Made by a program: the position numbers and the translations under genes
Shown here: one piece after another, positions 42,955 through 51,755 of the stretch
Numbering within the stretch: the stretch's first letter is position 1
Layout of the letters: each line of letters begins with the position of its first letter
The notes under the pieces: generated by a model
What the model saw: only the letters and a program-made list of their open reading frames with translations
Database searches by the model: none
Told to the model about the DNA's origin: nothing
Source of the DNA: Pseudomonas sp.
GTDB lineage: Bacteria; Pseudomonadota; Gammaproteobacteria; Pseudomonadales; Pseudomonadaceae
Length of the DNA: 64,000 bases
Reading direction: 5' to 3'
Assembly: GCA_030699825.1 (NCBI GenBank)
Contig: JAUYKV010000032.1
Coordinates: 1 to 64,000 of the forward strand

Positions 42955-43572
42955 ATGGCTTTACTGAATGAAAGCGAACAGCGCCAGGTCGCCGAGGCGA
43001 TCAACGCGGTCGAGCGCGAGACCGATGCCGAACTGGTCACAGTGCTGGCGGCCCAGGCGGACGACTACACCTATATCCCGCTGCTGTGGGCCAGCCTGGT
43101 GGCGCTGCTGCTGCCTGGCACACTGAATTACTTTTTCGCCTGGCTGAGCGCCCAGGAACTGCTGCTGGTGCAGTGGCTGACCTTCGCCGGCGTGAGCCTG
43201 CTGTTGCGCATTCCCGCGCTGACCACCCGCCTGATCCCCCGCGCAGTGCGCCACTGGCGTGCCTCCAACCTGGCGCGGCGGCAGTTTCTCGAGCACAACC
43301 TGCATCACACCACAGGCGCGACCGGCATGCTGATCTTCGTCTCGGAGGCCGAACACTATGTGGAAATCCTGGTCGATCGCGGCATTTCCAACCGGCTGCC
43401 CGACGCGACCTGGCAGGCCATAGTCGCGGACTTCACCCAGCGGGTGAAACAGGGCCAGACCCTGGAGGGCTTTCTCGGTTGCATTCAGGCCTGCGGCGAG
43501 CAGCTCAAGCAGCATGTGCCGGCCACCGACGAACGCAATGAATTGCCCAACCGCCTGGTAATCCTGCCATGA
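42955..43572 (+). CDS. TPM-domain membrane protein, second copy
   Basis: A 205-residue protein with an N-terminal NAVERETDAELVTVLAAQAD, two helices (LWASLVALLLPGTLNYFF and LLVQWLTFAGVSLLL), and a cytosolic or periplasmic TPM part (FLEHNLHHTTGATGMLIFVS, VEILVDRGISNRLP). It follows the YgcG-like gene by 26 bases and completes the lemA operon. Function unknown. Confidence 0.87.
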   Translation: MALLNESEQRQVAEAINAVERETDAELVTVLAAQADDYTYIPLLWASLVALLLPGTLNYFFAWLSAQELLLVQWLTFAGVSLLLRIPALTTRLIPRAVRHWRASNLARRQFLEHNLHHTTGATGMLIFVSEAEHYVEILVDRGISNRLPDATWQAIVADFTQRVKQGQTLEGFLGCIQACGEQLKQHVPATDERNELPNRLVILP

Positions 43573-43599
43573 GGGGTTGATCGCAGCAGCCTGGAAGTC

Positions 43600-43670
43600 G
43601 TAGCCCGGATAAGCGCAGCGCCATCCGGGGAGTCGCAATCCCGGATGGCGCCAAGGCTTATCCGGGCTAC
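43600..43670. repeat. GTAGCCCGGATAAGC-family repeat
   Basis: A near-perfect hairpin: GTAGCCCGGATAAGC GCAGCGCCATCCGGG and its inverted partner ending GCTTATCCGGGCTAC, 71 bp. Lies between the convergent TPM and exonuclease genes and may end both transcripts. Confidence 0.8.
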
Positions 43671-43690
43671 AGGAATATGCAGTCAGCCGG

Positions 43691-44308
43691 CTAGATGCCG
43701 CGCAGCCGCTGCAGCGTCTGGGCCATCTTGGCCGCCGGCACCTTCTGCAGGCTGCACAGCAATTGGTGGGAAACCTCGGCAATGCCATGGCGCTCGCGCA
43801 ACAGCGCGGCCATGAAGCAGGTCAGGTTGGCCGCCATTTCCGCATCGGCCAGTGCACGGTGCGCCTGGCCGGTGTCCGGCAGTTGTGCCCAGCGGTTGAG
43901 GGTGCCGAGCTTGTGGTTCGGCGCCATCGGCAACAGGCGTCGCGCCAGCAGCAACGAGCAGGCGAACGGCTGCACCCGCTTGCGCCGAATCAGCGCCAGT
44001 TCGGCATCCCAGAACTTCTGGTCGAAGGAGGCGTTGTGCGCCAGCAAGGGGATGTCGCCGACGAAATCCGCCACCTCGTTCATCACCTGCGCCGCCGGCG
44101 GGGCGTTGCGCAGCATGCTGTTGCTGATGCCCGTGAGCTGCTCGATAAAGGGCGGCACCCAGGCGCCGCTGTTCATCAGGCTCTGGTAACGCGCCACTAT
44201 CTGCCCGCTTTCGACGATGACCACGCCGATCTCGGTGGCGCGCGCCTGCTGCGCCGGCGACATGCCAGTGGTTTCAAAATCGAGGACGGCTATCGGAGCT
44301 TCGAGCAT
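43691..44308 (-). CDS. DnaQ-type 3'-5' exonuclease
   Basis: A 205-residue DEDDh exonuclease: AVLDFETTGMSPAQQARATE holds the first Asp/Glu pair, LLAHNASFDQKFWDAEL the next Asp, and HRALADAEMAANLT the final His-Asp pair. ATG 44308 starts 7 residues before motif I; an in-frame TTG five codons earlier is less likely. It resembles PolC/DnaQ-like exonucleases outside the replicase. Function in the cell unclear. Confidence 0.88.
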   Translation of the reverse strand: MLEAPIAVLDFETTGMSPAQQARATEIGVVIVESGQIVARYQSLMNSGAWVPPFIEQLTGISNSMLRNAPPAAQVMNEVADFVGDIPLLAHNASFDQKFWDAELALIRRKRVQPFACSLLLARRLLPMAPNHKLGTLNRWAQLPDTGQAHRALADAEMAANLTCFMAALLRERHGIAEVSHQLLCSLQKVPAAKMAQTLQRLRGI

Positions 44309-44356
44309 TGATCGGTTTCTCAACGACTGATTTCTTAACGGCTAACGTCTCAACGA

Positions 44357-44836
44357 CTAGCTGCGCAACAACAGCGCGCCTTCGATCGGCACATAGCGAC
44401 TGGCCGCCCGCACCAGCGATTGCGCGGTCAGCCCCGGCACGCCGTAGGCCACGGCCTCGACCCCGTAGCTGCTGCGGATCTTCTCCAGCAACAGATCGAA
44501 ATCGCCATCGCCGGAGGCCAGCACCACCTCGTCAACCCGCGGCGCGGTGTCCATGATGTCGATGGTGATACCCACGTCCCAGTCGCCCTTGGCCGAGCCG
44601 TCGCTGCGCTGGATATAGGGCTTGAGCTTCACGGTAAAACCGAGGTTGCGCAGGATCTGCTGGAACTGCTGCTGCTTGGCGTCGCCACGGTCGATGGCGT
44701 AGGCATAGGCCTCGACGATCTGCCCATGCTGGCTGACGTCGGCCCAGAGCGCGGCGTAATTGAAATGGCAACCATAGGCCTGGCGCACGGTGTAATAGAG
44801 GTTCTGTACATCGGCGAATACGGCGATTTTCTTCAC
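44357..44836 (-). CDS. NYN domain (LabA/DUF88-like) protein
   Basis: A 159-residue NYN-domain protein, a PIN-like nuclease fold. It shows KKIAVFADVQNLYYTVRQAY with the first Asp, DWDVGITIDIMD with the second Asp set, and VVLASGDGDFDLLLEKIRSS with the third. GTG 44836 with AGAGGA upstream is the start; upstream residues do not look coding. Such proteins are predicted RNases. Forms an operon candidate with the exonuclease 48 bases downstream. Confidence 0.87.
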   Translation of the reverse strand: MKKIAVFADVQNLYYTVRQAYGCHFNYAALWADVSQHGQIVEAYAYAIDRGDAKQQQFQQILRNLGFTVKLKPYIQRSDGSAKGDWDVGITIDIMDTAPRVDEVVLASGDGDFDLLLEKIRSSYGVEAVAYGVPGLTAQSLVRAASRYVPIEGALLLRS

Positions 44837-44948
44837 CGGAAATCCTCTTGGGGTAACAAACGCCGGCCAGTATGCCAGATACGCTGGGCACGCTCGCCCG
44901 CCGGCGCAACCCCTGCGCGCTGAATTTGGAGCGCATGGCCGCGATCGG

Positions 44949-45154
44949 CTAGCAGGCCGTTGAAAACGTAGGCGAGGCAGGCGAAACAAGGCAAAAATGG
45001 CCGACACGTAGCGTAGCGCAGTAACAGCCGCAGGCTGGCCCCGAAGGGGTGAGCGTAGCGAATCAAAAGCGGAGTTTACTGGTGTAAATGAGCATTTTGA
45101 GGCCATTTTTAACGCCGTATCGACAACGTAGGTAGTTTTTCAACAGCCTGCTAG
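44949..45154. mobile_element. MITE-like element with CTAGCAGGC...GTTGAAAA ends
   Basis: About 206 bp with terminal inverted repeats CTAGCAGGCCGTTGAAAA and its partner TTTTTCAACAGCCTGCTAG. The outer CTAG on each side could be a 4-bp target duplication, as made by some IS5-type elements, or part of the repeat. Inside are GGCGAGGCAGGCGAAACAAG and CGGAGTTTACTGGTGTAAAT, with no open frame. This looks like a non-autonomous transposable element that relies on a transposase elsewhere. Confidence 0.85.
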
Positions 45155-45190
45155 AGTGGCGACCTGCTTACTCAACCGCGACCCCTGCCC

Positions 45191-45853
45191 ATGAATGCCT
45201 TTCACGTCCTGCGCGATGCCTGGTTTTTCTTCAGCCACAACCTGGCGGCGATCGCCCGCCTGTGCTTGCCGCTGGTGGTACTCGAAGCGGTGATGCAGCA
45301 GGTCGTCAGCGCTCAGGTCGGGGGCGAAGCGGCGGCCGCTTACGGCATTCTGGTGGGCCTGCTGTTCTATCCGCTGTACACCGCGGCGCTGATCCTGTTC
45401 CTCGATGCGCGCAGCCGGGGCGAGGCGCCGGCCAACCGCGAGCTGCTCGCCGCCAGCCTGCGCCTGTGGCCGGGCTTTGCCCTGCTGGCGGGCCTGAGTA
45501 CCCTGGCGATCATGCTCGGCGCCTCGCTGTTCGTGCTGCCGGGCCTGTGGCTCATGATCAAGCTGGCATTCGCCGAGTACCTGCTGGTGCTGCGTGGACT
45601 GAGCCCGATAAAGGCGCTGCATGAGAGTTTCGAGCTGACCAGCGGCTATTTCTGGCAGATTCTGACCTGTGTGCTGTGCGTCATGCTGCCCCTGTGGCTG
45701 CTGTCCTGGGCCAGCCAACCGGCCGAGGGCGCGCAAGCGGACGTGCTGCTCAGCCTGCTGCTCGACAGCGCCAACGGCTTTCTCCAGCTGTTCGCCACTG
45801 TGGTGCTGTTTCGCCTGTTCATGCTGCGCGCTACGCTGCCGACAGAGGAATAG
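45191..45853 (+). CDS. YciC-like membrane protein
   Basis: A 220-residue integral membrane protein with about six helices: LAAIARLCLPLVVLEAVM, YGILVGLLFYPLYTAALIL, LLAGLSTLAIMLGASLFVL, and ending LQLFATVVLFRLFML. The segments FFSHNLAAIARL, LWLMIKLAFAEYLLVLRGLSPI and KALHESFELTSGYFW fit the YciC/UPF0259 group. Function unknown. The MITE-like element ends 36 bases upstream and may supply or disturb its promoter. Confidence 0.8.
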   Translation: MNAFHVLRDAWFFFSHNLAAIARLCLPLVVLEAVMQQVVSAQVGGEAAAAYGILVGLLFYPLYTAALILFLDARSRGEAPANRELLAASLRLWPGFALLAGLSTLAIMLGASLFVLPGLWLMIKLAFAEYLLVLRGLSPIKALHESFELTSGYFWQILTCVLCVMLPLWLLSWASQPAEGAQADVLLSLLLDSANGFLQLFATVVLFRLFMLRATLPTEE

Positions 45854-45893
45854 CCGCCCTACGGACACGCCACAGAGTCTGGAACAATCCACG

Positions 45894-46006
45894 ATCTGTA
45901 GGATGTCACTCGCCGAAGGCAGTGCACCATTGGCCACTCGGCGCGGCACAAAGCTGGCGGGTTGTCGCTGCGCTCCGAGCGGACGGCGCCCCGACTGCCC
46001 TACGCA
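45894..46006. repeat. GTAGGG-ended 105-bp repeat
   Basis: A complete unit: GTAGGATGTCACTCGCCGAA, GGCAGTGCACCATTGG, GCTGGCGGGTTGTCGCTGCG and the end ACTGCCCTACG. Same direction as the 17.6-17.9 kb copies. It lies between convergent genes. Confidence 0.8.
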
Positions 46007-46028
46007 ACGTCGCCGCCTGAACCGCCTT

Positions 46029-46874
46029 TCAAGCGCGGCGTGTGCGTTGCGGCTTCATACCGGACAGGCGCGGCAGCAGCACCCGCTCGAACAGACGGGG
46101 GAAGAAGCGTGCCAGAATGCGCGCGCGCCAGTCGACGTTGGACAGGATCAACAAACGCTTGCGCTTGAGCGCCGCCAGGTAGATGGCTTCGGCAACATCC
46201 TGCGGCGAGGCGACCTTGCCCATCGCCAGCGGCGGCTGCGGGGCCACCGAGCCGTCGCCGACCAGGGCGTTCTTGCGCAGGTCGGTGGCGGTAAAGCCGG
46301 GGCAGACCAGCATCACGCCGACCCCGCTGTCCTTCAGTTCGTAGCGCAGGGTCTCGAACAGGCCGTGCAGGGCATGCTTGCTGGCGTTGTAGGCGCTGCG
46401 GTAAAGCAACGGGGAGAAACCGGACAACGAGCTGAGCACGATAATCTGTCCACCGCGGGCCAGCAGGCTGGGTAGCGCCGCCTTGGTGCAATGCAAGGCG
46501 CCGAAGTAGTTGACCGCCATGACCCGCTGGAACACCGCCAGCTCGGTTTCGGCGAAGCTGCTGCGGTGGGTGATACCGGCATTGTTGACCAGCACGTCGA
46601 TCCCGCCGAAACGCTCGACGGCCAGGGCGACGGCGCGCTCTACCGCCTCGGCGTCGGCGACGTCGCAGACCAGCCCCAACGCCTCGGCGTTGTGATGATC
46701 GGCCAGGTGTTGCACCAGGCTGTCCAGCGCCTGCTGCTGCAAATCCAGAATCACCAGGCGCGCGCCAGCCTGAGCCAGGCGCACGGCCAGGGCGCGGCCG
46801 ATACCGGCGCAGCCACCGGTGATCAACACCACCTTGCGATCGAATACTTTACTGGCGAAGACCTTGCGATACAT
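46029..46874 (-). CDS. Short-chain dehydrogenase/reductase
   Basis: A 281-residue classical SDR: cofactor motif VLITGGCAGIGRALAVRLA, LVNNAGITHRSSF, the catalytic Ser in IIVLSSLSGFSPL, and YRSAYNASKHAL with Tyr and Lys. The C-terminal segment is basic (LARFFPRLFERVLLPRLSGM), suggesting membrane contact. ATG 46874 is chosen: GGGGGG lies upstream and the family start follows soon after. Substrate unknown. It lies 28 bases after the CDGSH gene and may be in its operon. Confidence 0.87.
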   Translation of the reverse strand: MYRKVFASKVFDRKVVLITGGCAGIGRALAVRLAQAGARLVILDLQQQALDSLVQHLADHHNAEALGLVCDVADAEAVERAVALAVERFGGIDVLVNNAGITHRSSFAETELAVFQRVMAVNYFGALHCTKAALPSLLARGGQIIVLSSLSGFSPLLYRSAYNASKHALHGLFETLRYELKDSGVGVMLVCPGFTATDLRKNALVGDGSVAPQPPLAMGKVASPQDVAEAIYLAALKRKRLLILSNVDWRARILARFFPRLFERVLLPRLSGMKPQRTRRA

Positions 46875-46902
46875 GGTTTGCCCCCCGGCTGTGCTGTTGG
46901 TA

Positions 46903-47142
46903 CTACAGCTTGTTATGGCTGCCGTCGCAACAGGGCGGCGCCTGGGTATGCTTGCAACCGCAAAAATACAGGGTATCGCTCTGTTCGGCATGAAATTTCA
47001 GCGGCGTGATACCAGTCCCCTTATGGCTGCCATCGCAAAACGGCTGGCTGGTGCTGCGCCCGCAACGGCACCAGAAATAGTCTTTTCCAGCCTGCACCTC
47101 GATCGCAAAAGGGCCTCGTTGGGCAATCAGCGGTTCGCTCAT
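46903..47142 (-). CDS. CDGSH iron-sulfur domain protein (two motifs)
   Basis: A 79-residue protein with two CDGSH-type 2Fe-2S sites: WCRCGRSTSQPFCDGSHKG and FCGCKHTQAPPCCDGSH. Each shows the C-x-C-x(n)-C-D-G-S-H pattern with a His ligand. Tandem CDGSH proteins of this size are widespread in bacteria; role probably in redox or iron handling. A GAGGAG site precedes the ATG. Confidence 0.93.
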   Translation of the reverse strand: MSEPLIAQRGPFAIEVQAGKDYFWCRCGRSTSQPFCDGSHKGTGITPLKFHAEQSDTLYFCGCKHTQAPPCCDGSHNKL

Positions 47143-47597
47143 GCTAGCTCCTCACTTCACTCGATGAATCGACCTCGACGGCGTCGGCAGTGCCATACCC
47201 GTGGAAACTTTTACCCTCGGGAGACTTGTTCAGCATAGACCAGGCCCCTGCGGCAAATCCCGACGCACCACCAGCCACAGCGCCGCAGCGCCGACTTCCT
47301 GCTGGACGACCAGCGCGCGGTGGCGCGATGCCGACGGCGCCTGGGCATGAGCGAGCGACCCTGTGTACAGTTGCAACGCGTGCCCTTGAAGCTGATCGTC
47401 TCGCGCCACGCCCCCACGCCGAAGCCCTGCGCGATGCGCTGGACCGCACCTACCCGGCACTGCAGGCCACCGACGAAGACCTGCGCCTGCCCTGAGACCC
47501 TAGTGTCGCGACGCGAATCATCTGTCGCTTTCCGTGGAAGGGGCTTCAGCCGCGAAGCTCTTGCTGTGCCCGCGCCGCCGCCGAGGCGACGCCAGAC
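47143..47597. other. 455-base gap, possibly a decayed gene
   Basis: No intact gene. On the minus strand two neighbouring frames read well only in pieces (VGAAALWLVVRRDLPQG, then GLVYAEQVSRG), as if one short gene had a frameshift, and the plus strand has ALRDALDRTYPALQATDEDL in another frame. Part of a GGCTTCAGCCGCGAAGC repeat arm lies at 47532-47570. I cannot assign a function. Confidence 0.35.
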
Positions 47598-50132
47598 TTA
47601 TTTGCGCGGTTTGGCCCGCGCGGTGGGCTCGGCGATCAGCGGGTCGTCCGGCCAATAATGTTTGGGATAGCGACCCTTGAGGTCCTTCTTAACCTCGGCG
47701 TAGGTGCTGCGCCAGAAGTTGCCCAGGTCCTGGGTCACCTGCACCGGCCGCCGCGCTGGCGACAGCAGGTGCAGCTTGACCACTTGCCGGCCGCCGGCGA
47801 TGCGCGGCGTCTCGGCCAGGCCGAACAGTTCCTGCAGACGCACCGCCAGTACCGGCGGCTGCTCGCTGTAATCCAGGCCGATGCGCGAACCGGACGGCAC
47901 CTGCAGGCTGCGCGGCGCCAGTTCCTCGAGGCGCTGCGGCAGCGGCCAGGGCAACAGGTTCTTCAGCAAACCGGACAAATCCAGATTGGCGAAATGGCTG
48001 AGGCGCTTGACCTTGCCCAGGTAGGGTTGCAGCCAATCCTCCAGGCTGGCGAGCAGCGCCGCATCGCTGACATCCGGCCACTCGCTGACGCCCTTGGCGG
48101 CCAGATCCAGTTCACGCAGCAGGGCCACGCGCGCCTGCCACTGGCGCAGTTCCGGGGTCCAGGGCAGCAGCGCCAGGCCCTTGCGCCGCACCAGGCCGAG
48201 CAAGGCGCGACTGCGTGCGGCTTCATCCAGGCCGGTCAACGGCTCGCGCTCGAGCACCAATTCGCCGACCTTGCGCTGGCGTTCGGCGCGCAGCACGCCT
48301 TCGCGGTCGTCCCAGTCCAGCTCCTCGTGCACGCTGACCTGCTCGGCCAGCACCGTCTCGAACAACTGCGGATCGAGGTCGGCGGCCAGGTAGATGCGTT
48401 CCTCGCGCTGGCCCTGGCGACTGCCGAGATCGGCCAGCACCAGCCATTCATGCTTCATCAGCGCATCGGCCTCGGCGAACAGCGCCGCGCGGCCGTTGGC
48501 CAGGCGGTATTCGGCGCCAGCCGCGCGGCGCTGCCGGGCCACCCGGTCGGGGTAGGCGAATGCCAGCAAGGCGCCGAGCCAGCGCGGGTGTTCGAGATCG
48601 CTCACCGGGGAAGTCACGGCCGTGCGCTTGAGATAACCCTGGAACTGCCGGGCCAGTTGCCGCGCTCGTTGAATACCGCCTTGGCCGCCACGGGCACCCT
48701 TGCTCGCGCCGCTGAGCAAGGCAATGCGACTGTGCAAATCGGCGCCCGCGCCTCTCAGGATGTCCCGTTCGCCGAGCAGCGCGGCCAGGTCGCAGGCCAG
48801 CGCCCCCAGGCCCAACGCCTGGCCGCGCAGCAGCAGGTGGGCGATGCGCGGGTGCGCCGGCAATTCGGCCATGGCCTGACCGTGGGCCGTCAGCCCCCCG
48901 CGCTGATCCAGCGCGCCGAGCCGGGTCAGCAGATCCGTGGCCTGGGCATAGGCCGCGGCCGGTGGCGGGTCGAGCCAGGCCAGCTCGGCCGGGGTCACGC
49001 CCCAGCGCGCCAGTTGCAGGGCCAGACCGGCCAGATCGGCCTGGAGGATTTCCGCCGAGGCATAGGCCGCGAGCTGCTCGTGCTGGTGCTGCGACCACAG
49101 GCGATAACAACTGCCCGGCTGCAGGCGCCCGGCACGCCCGGCGCGCTGGGTGGCGCTGGCGCGGGAAATGCGCTGGGTGTCCAGGCGCGTCATGCCGCTG
49201 CCCGGATCGAAGCGCGGCACCCGCGCAAGGCCGGCGTCCACCACCACGCGCACGCCATCGATGGTCAGGCTGGTCTCGGCGATATTGGTCGCCAGCACCA
49301 CCTTGCGTTTGCCCGCCGGCGCCGGTTCGATGGCTGCACGCTGGGCGCTCAGGTCCAGCTCGCCATGCAGCGGACACAGGAGGATCTCGCTGCGCCCGGC
49401 CAGGGCCTCGGCCAACTGCTCGTTGACCCGGCGGATCTCCGCCTGCCCGGGGAGGAAGACCAGCAGGCTGCCCGGCTCGTCGGCCAGCGCCTGCAACACC
49501 GTCTGCACCACCCTGGGTTCGAGCCACTCGCCGGGTTGATAGGGCGCGCCCCAGCGCAGCTCCACCGGGAACATGCGCCCTTCGCTGCGCAGCACCGGCG
49601 CATCGTCGAGCAATGCGGCCAGCTTCTCGCCTTCCAGAGTGGCCGACATCAGCAGTACCTTGAGCGCCGGCTCGCCCGAGTCCTCGCCGCGCAACATGCT
49701 GCGGCCATTGAGGCACAGGGCCAGGGCCAGGTCGGCATCCAGGCTGCGCTCGTGGAATTCGTCGAAGATCACCAGGCCGATCCCTTCCAGCGCCGGGTCG
49801 TCCTGCAGGCGGCGGGCGAGAATGCCCTCGGTGACCACCTCGATGCGGGTACGCGGGCCGACCCTGCTGTCCAGGCGGATGCGGTAACCGACGGTCTCAC
49901 CGACCGCCTCGCCCAGCTCGCTGGCCAGGCGTTCGGCGGCGGCCCGCGCGGCCAGGCGGCGCGGTTCGAGCATGATGATGCGTTGCCCGGCCAGCCAGGG
50001 CTCGTCCAGCAGCGCCAGCGGCACGCGGGTGGTCTTGCCGGCCCCGGGCGGGGCCTCCAGCACCGCCTCGTGGCGACTCGCCAGAGCTTGGCGCAGCGCG
50101 GGTAACAGGACGTCGATAGGCAGGGAATTCAT
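47598..50132 (-). CDS. hrpB: ATP-dependent helicase HrpB
   Basis: An 844-residue DEAH-type superfamily 2 helicase. Walker A is APPGAGKTTRVPLALL (near residue 25-40), motif II DEFHERSLDADLALAL, then LMSATLEG, FLPGQAEIRRV, ATNIAETSLTIDGV and QRAGRAGRLQPG. The C-terminal domain ends with the HrpB-specific RYPKHYWPDDPL. HrpB is an RNA helicase of unclear target in gammaproteobacteria. GGAGCC precedes the ATG. Single gene. Confidence 0.95.
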   Translation of the reverse strand: MNSLPIDVLLPALRQALASRHEAVLEAPPGAGKTTRVPLALLDEPWLAGQRIIMLEPRRLAARAAAERLASELGEAVGETVGYRIRLDSRVGPRTRIEVVTEGILARRLQDDPALEGIGLVIFDEFHERSLDADLALALCLNGRSMLRGEDSGEPALKVLLMSATLEGEKLAALLDDAPVLRSEGRMFPVELRWGAPYQPGEWLEPRVVQTVLQALADEPGSLLVFLPGQAEIRRVNEQLAEALAGRSEILLCPLHGELDLSAQRAAIEPAPAGKRKVVLATNIAETSLTIDGVRVVVDAGLARVPRFDPGSGMTRLDTQRISRASATQRAGRAGRLQPGSCYRLWSQHQHEQLAAYASAEILQADLAGLALQLARWGVTPAELAWLDPPPAAAYAQATDLLTRLGALDQRGGLTAHGQAMAELPAHPRIAHLLLRGQALGLGALACDLAALLGERDILRGAGADLHSRIALLSGASKGARGGQGGIQRARQLARQFQGYLKRTAVTSPVSDLEHPRWLGALLAFAYPDRVARQRRAAGAEYRLANGRAALFAEADALMKHEWLVLADLGSRQGQREERIYLAADLDPQLFETVLAEQVSVHEELDWDDREGVLRAERQRKVGELVLEREPLTGLDEAARSRALLGLVRRKGLALLPWTPELRQWQARVALLRELDLAAKGVSEWPDVSDAALLASLEDWLQPYLGKVKRLSHFANLDLSGLLKNLLPWPLPQRLEELAPRSLQVPSGSRIGLDYSEQPPVLAVRLQELFGLAETPRIAGGRQVVKLHLLSPARRPVQVTQDLGNFWRSTYAEVKKDLKGRYPKHYWPDDPLIAEPTARAKPRK

Positions 50133-50271
50133 GAAGGCTCCAATCTGGCCGACGATTATAGCGGCGAACCGTACGCCCGCTGCGCCGGTCTTACCTTAGC
50201 CATATCAATGCGCAGCAGTTTTGCCACAGCCGGCTTGCTATAGTTGCGCCACTTTTGTCTGGAGGTATGCC

Positions 50272-50691
50272 ATGCGCACCCAATCCCGCGTTATCGGCGG
50301 CGCTCTTGCCGTCGCCCTGCTCACCCAATTGAGCGCCTGCGGCACCCTGTTCTTCCCCGATCGACGCGGCCAGATCGAAGGCCGGATCGACCCGGTGGTG
50401 GCGGCGCTGAATGCCGTCGGCATCCTGTTCTACGTGATCCCAGGCCTGATCGCCTTCGGCATCGACTTCGCCACCGGCGCCATCTACCTGCCGAACGGGC
50501 ACAGCGCCCAGGTCGATCCGCAGGAACTGCGCAAGGTCGTGGACGCCGAGGGCAAGATCGACAACGCCCGGCTCAAAGCCCTGATCGAGCAGCACACCGG
50601 CCACAGCCTGCCGCTCGACGACCCGCGGCTGATCCACAGCAGCGCCAGCGCCGAGCAACTGGCGGCCCATGGTCTGCGTCCGTCCGCCTGA
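50272..50691 (+). CDS. Small lipoprotein, conserved hypothetical
   Basis: A 139-residue protein with GGAGG 6 bases before ATG 50272. Signal and lipobox: VALLTQLSACG (Cys near residue 23). Then TLFFPDRRGQIEGRIDPVVA, a hydrophobic stretch (GILFYVIPGLIAFGIDFATG), and a polar tail. It looks like a lipoprotein with one further membrane or beta segment. I do not recognise a function. FieF-like gene follows after 65 bases. Confidence 0.75.
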   Translation: MRTQSRVIGGALAVALLTQLSACGTLFFPDRRGQIEGRIDPVVAALNAVGILFYVIPGLIAFGIDFATGAIYLPNGHSAQVDPQELRKVVDAEGKIDNARLKALIEQHTGHSLPLDDPRLIHSSASAEQLAAHGLRPSA

Positions 50692-50756
50692 GCCTGAGCC
50701 GCCACAAACCCTGGCCTGGCCCGCTCGGCCAGGCTTGATAGAGAGAGCAAGGCCCT

Positions 50757-51641
50757 GTGACCATACTGCCGCAGCATGCCCGTCTGATGCGCCAGGCCAC
50801 CTTGGCGGCGCTGGCCGTGGCCCTGACCCTGGCCCTGGCCAAAGCCATCGCCTGGTGGTTGAGCGGCTCGGTCAGCCTGCTGGCCGGCCTCACCGACTCG
50901 CTGCTGGATGGTGCCGCCTCGCTGCTCAATCTGATCGCCGTGCACTATGCCTTGCGCCCGGCGGACGAAGACCATCGCTATGGGCACGGCAAGGCCGAGG
51001 CCCTGGCCGGGCTTGGCCAGGCGCTGTTCATCGGCATCAGTGCGCTGGTGGTCGGCGCGCATGGCGTGGAGCGCCTGCTCAACCCACAGCCGCTCGGTGC
51101 GGCGACCTTGGGCGTGGCGGTGATGCTGCTGTCGCTGGTGCTGACCGCCGCCCTGCTGCTGTTCCAGCGCCATGTGGTGCGCGAAACCGGCTCCACCGCG
51201 ATCCGCGCCGACTCGCTGCACTACCGCTCCGACCTGTTGCTCAACACCAGCATCCTGCTCGCGCTGGTGCTGGCCAGCTTCGGCTGGCCACAACTGGATG
51301 CGCTGTTCGGTATCGGCATTGCCTTCTATATCCTCTGGAGTGCCCTGAGCATCGCCCGCGAGGCCTCGGCCGTGCTGATGGACAAGGAGCTGGCGCCGGA
51401 GCTCAGCGAGCGCATGCACCTGCTGGCCTGCGGCATACCCGGCGTGCTCGGCGTGCATGACCTGCGCACGCGCATGTCCGGCACCCACTGGTTCGTCCAG
51501 CTGCATGTGGAATTGCCCGGCGAACTGAGCCTGCTGCAGGCCCATGCACTGTGCGAGCAGGTGGAATACGCGATTCGCGCCGAATTCTCCCGCGCCGAAG
51601 TGCTGGTGCATGCCGATCCGCTCGACCCGGTCAGCTCTTGA
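50757..51641 (+). CDS. fieF: FieF-like cation diffusion facilitator
   Basis: A 294-residue CDF-family exporter with six helices. The metal site of helix 2 is LLAGLTDSLLDGAASLL (Asp pair four apart), then HRYGHGKAEALAG, and helix 5 DSLHYRSDLLLNTSI with His and Asp. This is the DDHD/D pattern of the FieF/YiiP group (Fe(II), Zn(II), Cd(II)). The C-terminal cytosolic domain starts at LMDKELAP. Starts with GTG 50757. Confidence 0.88.
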   Translation: MTILPQHARLMRQATLAALAVALTLALAKAIAWWLSGSVSLLAGLTDSLLDGAASLLNLIAVHYALRPADEDHRYGHGKAEALAGLGQALFIGISALVVGAHGVERLLNPQPLGAATLGVAVMLLSLVLTAALLLFQRHVVRETGSTAIRADSLHYRSDLLLNTSILLALVLASFGWPQLDALFGIGIAFYILWSALSIAREASAVLMDKELAPELSERMHLLACGIPGVLGVHDLRTRMSGTHWFVQLHVELPGELSLLQAHALCEQVEYAIRAEFSRAEVLVHADPLDPVSS

Positions 51642-51755
51642 TGCTCGTCGCGGTTGCGGCCAAAACCTGCCTGCGTTAGGAGGCCGCCAGACGCACCGCA
51701 AAGCGCATTTCGAGCATATGCTGAAAGGGCGTATCAGCTCTGTGGAGCCGGCCCC

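Noticed and set aside
47658..50105. Very long plus-strand open frame opposite hrpB
   Set aside because: It is Gln/Gly/Arg-rich with no domain, and every position is explained by hrpB on the other strand; a GC-rich codon-position shadow.
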